Assembly: GCA_023265215.1 (NCBI GenBank)
Contig: JAHFUH010000194.1
Location: forward strand, 1-8,786
DNA from: Acidobacteriota bacterium
GTDB taxonomy: Bacteria > Acidobacteriota > UBA6911
Direction of reading: 5' to 3'
DNA: 8,786 bases
How positions within the stretch are numbered: position 1 is the first letter of the stretch; every line of letters begins with the position of its first letter. This document shows, one piece after another, positions 7,501 through 8,786 of this stretch. Below the pieces are notes generated by a model. That model was not told where the DNA came from. It was given only the letters and a program-made list of their open reading frames with translations, and did not search any database. A program made the position numbers and the translations under genes.

Positions 7501-8015
7501 GCCTTATGCTTGTACAGGGACCGAATGTGATGCAAGGCTATCTCGATCTTCCGGCAAAGACCTCGGAAGTCCTGGTCTACCATTGCGCCGACGGCATTTC
7601 ATCGGATCCGGCCGCCGGCAACAAATGGTATATCACGGGGGATATCGCCGCGATTGATAATGATGGATTCCTTCAGATCACAGACCGACTGAGCCGGTTC
7701 AGCAAGATTGGCGGGGAAATGGTGCCTCACGGCAAGGTTGAGGATACACTGCACGAGGCGGCGGGAGTGACAGAACTAACTTTTGTTGTCACGGGAGTAA
7801 AGGATGAAAAAAAAGGCGAACGGCTCGTCGTACTGCACAAGCTGGGCGATGAACCGCTCCAAATCTGTCTTGCGAAGCTGGCTCAGAGCGATCTCCCGAA
7901 TTTATGGAAACCGCGCGCAGACCATTTCCTCCGCGTGGATGCTTTTCCCTCCCTTGGTACCGGAAAACTCGACCTGCGCCGGATCCGAGAAATGGCGGCA
8001 GATCTTAGCCGCTGA
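4512..8015 (+). CDS. aas: LplT-PlsC-AasC fusion: lysophospholipid transporter / acyltransferase / acyl-ACP synthetase
   Basis: A 1167-residue inner-membrane protein joining three activities of lysophospholipid repair. Residues 1 to about 415 are an MFS transporter of the LplT type (QFQGAFSDN near the start; FGPSKYGLLPELLP), expected to flip lysophospholipid inward. About 420-620 is a PlsC-type acyltransferase with the catalytic HX4D motif (H446, D451) and FAEG (518-521). About 630-1167 is an AMP-forming acyl ligase with the P-loop SSGSTGDPKG (802-811), GYGCTECAP (939-947), YITGD with D1044, DRLSRFSKIGGE (1058-1069) and the C-terminal catalytic lysine K1152 in GTGKLDLRR. In E. coli LplT and Aas are separate proteins (Aas 719 residues); fused forms are known in other bacteria. 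All key motifs look intact. AAGGGAGG spaced well before the ATG supports the start. It appears to be a single-gene unit. Its GC content looks higher by eye than amt or the phosphatase gene. A role in activating other long-chain acids remains possible. Confidence 0.92.
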   Translation: MKKMEPSAAPDSLRGFWSLFVTQFQGAFSDNVLKNLAIFMLVAMNMTPAEKHHIGELVGALFSLPFILFSMAGGFLADRFSKRSISVGVKVFEILVMSIALAGLISERMPVLLCCVFLMGVHSAFFGPSKYGLLPELLPEKKLSWGNGLLEFGTFTAIILGTVAAGLMAEHFRGHHGRSGAILIALAAIGLVMSLSITRVPAADPHRKFHANFLKSLFSQMHSWRGDRPLILAILGNMYFNFLGALLLLNVFFFGAGVLKVSESQIGWLNAALAVGIGLGSVTAGYLSSGKIEYGLVPLGAAGISIASMLLAAPGLSLWTALVRLALLGFAGGFFIVPVCALLQHRPDKSKKGEVLAAANLLSFVGVFLASGMHYLLAEVAGLSPSEIFLFGGILTLAGAVYVIVLLPDALLRFVLWVLTRTIYRIDIIGRDNIPAKGGALFVCNHVSFVDAMLLQASTDRQVRFMVFKDYYELPHFKPFARILGMIPVSSEQRPREMIQSLKTASDAIRGGDIVCIFAEGQITRIGHMLPFRRGFERIMKDVDAPIIPIALDGVWGSIFSFDKGRFLWKTPRRLPYPVTVNYGTPLPSSATPFEVRQAVQELLAVAWQGRKRRMRPLHRELVRTARWHPIRFAMADAQNPKVRFGAVLVRTVFLARRLRRLWGDQKMVGILLPPSTPGALVNYAAMLSGRVPVNLNYTLSDQALASCISKCGIRKVITSKAFLEKVKIHVPCEAIYLEDVVGKAAPGKDGDLQAPAGRPPSVSEKVTAVLMAGLLPVRMLDRALGCNSNIALDDLATVIFSSGSTGDPKGVMLSHYNIVSNIEQVYQVSELGQHDRLLGILPFFHSFGFTVTLHLSAVLGVGVVYHPNPLDGKAIGALVRDFNVTFLVSTPTLLQVYMRSCAPEQFGSLRRVLTGAEKLPDRLATAFEDQFGIRPLEGYGCTECAPVVALNTADFRSAGFRQVGAKRGKIGLPLPGVSVRIVDPETMTPVPPGQPGLMLVQGPNVMQGYLDLPAKTSEVLVYHCADGISSDPAAGNKWYITGDIAAIDNDGFLQITDRLSRFSKIGGEMVPHGKVEDTLHEAAGVTELTFVVTGVKDEKKGERLVVLHKLGDEPLQICLAKLAQSDLPNLWKPRADHFLRVDAFPSLGTGKLDLRRIREMAADLSR

Positions 8016-8099
8016 CCGACGCTGACGACGCTGACGGCCACTGACTTAAAAATAATTAAAATATATTTTTAAGTCAGTGGCTGTCGGCGCTTGTCAGCG
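8010..8099. repeat. Long AT-centred inverted repeat with nested CGCTGAC units
   Basis: A perfect 18-bp stem (8037-8054 with 8064-8081) encloses a 9-base AT-only loop, and its inner half is itself AT-rich. Outside it the pairing continues imperfectly to 8019-8099 with a few mismatches and a one-base bulge. The left side contains CGCTGAC three times (8010-8016, 8020-8026, 8029-8035) followed by CCACTGAC; the right side mirrors this with GTCAGTGG, a diverged unit and GTCAGCG (8093-8099). The first copy overlaps the aas stop codon. It may act as a transcription barrier after aas, but no T tract follows the stem, so a dispersed palindromic repeat or cruciform-forming element is equally likely. Confidence 0.8.
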
Positions 8100-8150
8100 G
8101 CAAAAATAATATCCACACGAGCCCCTTCTCCGTTTTCACCTGCTTTGCGC

Positions 8151-8179
8151 TTGTCCTTTCAGATAGAAAAGTTTATAAG
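8151..8179 (+). promoter_or_regulatory. Candidate sigma-70 promoter of the ECF sigma gene
   Basis: TTGTCC (8151-8156) and TATAAG (8174-8179) are separated by 17 bases and match the consensus at 4 of 6 and 5 of 6. Transcription would begin near 8186, giving a very short leader of about 16 bases before the ATG at 8202. The short leader and the weak ribosome binding site would fit low expression. Confidence 0.4.
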
Positions 8180-8201
8180 TTGATGAATAGTGCGCGCAAG
8201 T

Positions 8202-8786
8202 ATGAAAGGATCTTCAGCCAGTGAAGTCTCTCAACTTCTCAAATATTGGGGAGAGGGGGACGAGTCCGCATTAAACAAGCTGATTCCGCTCGTTTACGAA
8301 GAGCTGCGCAAGATGGCCCACCGCCAAATGACCAGAGAAAGGGCTGGGCATACCCTGCAAACCACTGCGCTGGTAAATGAAGTGTACCTCCGCCTCATTG
8401 GAGCCAACGAGGTCCTATGGCAGGATCGAGCTCATTTTTTTGCCCTTTCCGCCCAATTGATGCGTCGCGTGCTGGTCGATCACGCACGTGGGCGCGGCCG
8501 GGCAAAACGGGGCGGAGAGATAAAGAAGCTATCGCTTGAAGAATCGCTCGCTATTCCGGTCGGCCGGGATACCAATCTTGTTGAGCTGGACGATGCTCTC
8601 AACCTGCTGGCGACTGCCGATGCCAGGAAAGCCAAGACGGTCGAGCTGCGTTTTTTCGGTGGTTTCAGCGTAGAGGAAACCGCCAAGGTGCTAAACGTCT
8701 CCGTCAGCACGGTTATGAGCGATTGGAAGTTCGCAAAAGTCTGGCTGTTGCGCGAAATGCAGCGCAGTGGAAATGAAGATGAATCC
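8202..8786 (+). CDS. ECF-type RNA polymerase sigma factor (TIGR02999-like), 3' end beyond window
   Basis: 195 codons are visible and the frame is still open at the window edge; members of this family are about this long, so only a short tail is probably missing. The protein would direct RNA polymerase to a specific promoter set. Region 2 is seen as TLQTTALVNEVYLRL (51-65) and HFFALSAQLMRRVLVDHAR (78-96), phrases characteristic of this subfamily, followed by the basic stretch GRGRAKRGG. Region 4 (about 140-187) has the helix-turn-helix FSVEETAKVLNVSVSTVMSDW for -35 recognition. The ATG at 8202 matches the usual N terminus; an in-frame GTG at 8190 is possible and neither has a clear ribosome binding site. 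In Acidobacteriota and Planctomycetes such genes are often followed by a Ser/Thr protein kinase gene, which would lie outside this window. No anti-sigma gene is visible. Confidence 0.9.
   Translation, partial: MKGSSASEVSQLLKYWGEGDESALNKLIPLVYEELRKMAHRQMTRERAGHTLQTTALVNEVYLRLIGANEVLWQDRAHFFALSAQLMRRVLVDHARGRGRAKRGGEIKKLSLEESLAIPVGRDTNLVELDDALNLLATADARKAKTVELRFFGGFSVEETAKVLNVSVSTVMSDWKFAKVWLLREMQRSGNEDES

Noticed and set aside
8010..8099. CRISPR-like array from repeated CGCTGAC units
   Set aside because: Units are only 7 bp with 2-3 base gaps and are mirrored on the other side of the palindrome; there are no spacers and no cas genes.
8480..8710. Minus-strand open frame opposite the sigma factor
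   Set aside because: The plus-strand frame encodes clear sigma regions 2 and 4; the antisense frame is a low-complexity shadow.

Overview
The window reads as a chromosomal stretch of a Gram-negative-type bacterium. Acidobacteriota is my best guess. The clues are a short ECF sigma factor of the type that usually precedes a Ser/Thr kinase, a Sec-exported tyrosine phosphatase, a Tat-exported DUF169 protein, and an LplT-PlsC-acyl-ACP-ligase fusion. The phylum call is inference from family content, not from a marker gene. No tRNA, rRNA, CRISPR array, transposase or phage gene is visible.

Layout: (1) 56-955, minus strand: exported DSP/PTP-like tyrosine phosphatase. (2) 956-1385: divergent intergenic region with a possible sigma-54 promoter for amt. 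(3) 1386-2711, plus strand: ammonium transporter Amt. (4) 2724-2763: imperfect hairpin filling the gap between two convergent genes. (5) 2765-3103, minus strand: P-II signalling protein (GlnK/GlnB). (6) 3249-4193, minus strand: Tat-signal DUF169 protein. (7) 4194-4511: divergent intergenic region with a strong extended -10 element. (8) 4512-8015, plus strand: a 1167-residue lysophospholipid flippase / acyltransferase / acyl-ACP synthetase fusion. (9) 8010-8099: long AT-centred inverted repeat. (10) 8202 to the window end, plus strand: ECF sigma factor, running off the edge.

Functional links: the clear module is amt plus P-II. P-II proteins of this class bind and block Amt trimers when nitrogen is plentiful. 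Here the pair is convergent rather than in the usual glnK-amt operon, so each gene must have its own promoter: a sigma-54-like element before amt and a sigma-70-like element before glnK. The fusion protein probably re-imports lysophospholipids and re-acylates them at the inner membrane in one polypeptide. The phosphatase, the DUF169 protein and the sigma factor show no evident link to these.

I do not see a clearly new multi-gene system. The most useful leads are the two structured intergenic repeats, the unlinked promoters of the amt/P-II pair, and the DUF169 protein of unknown function.
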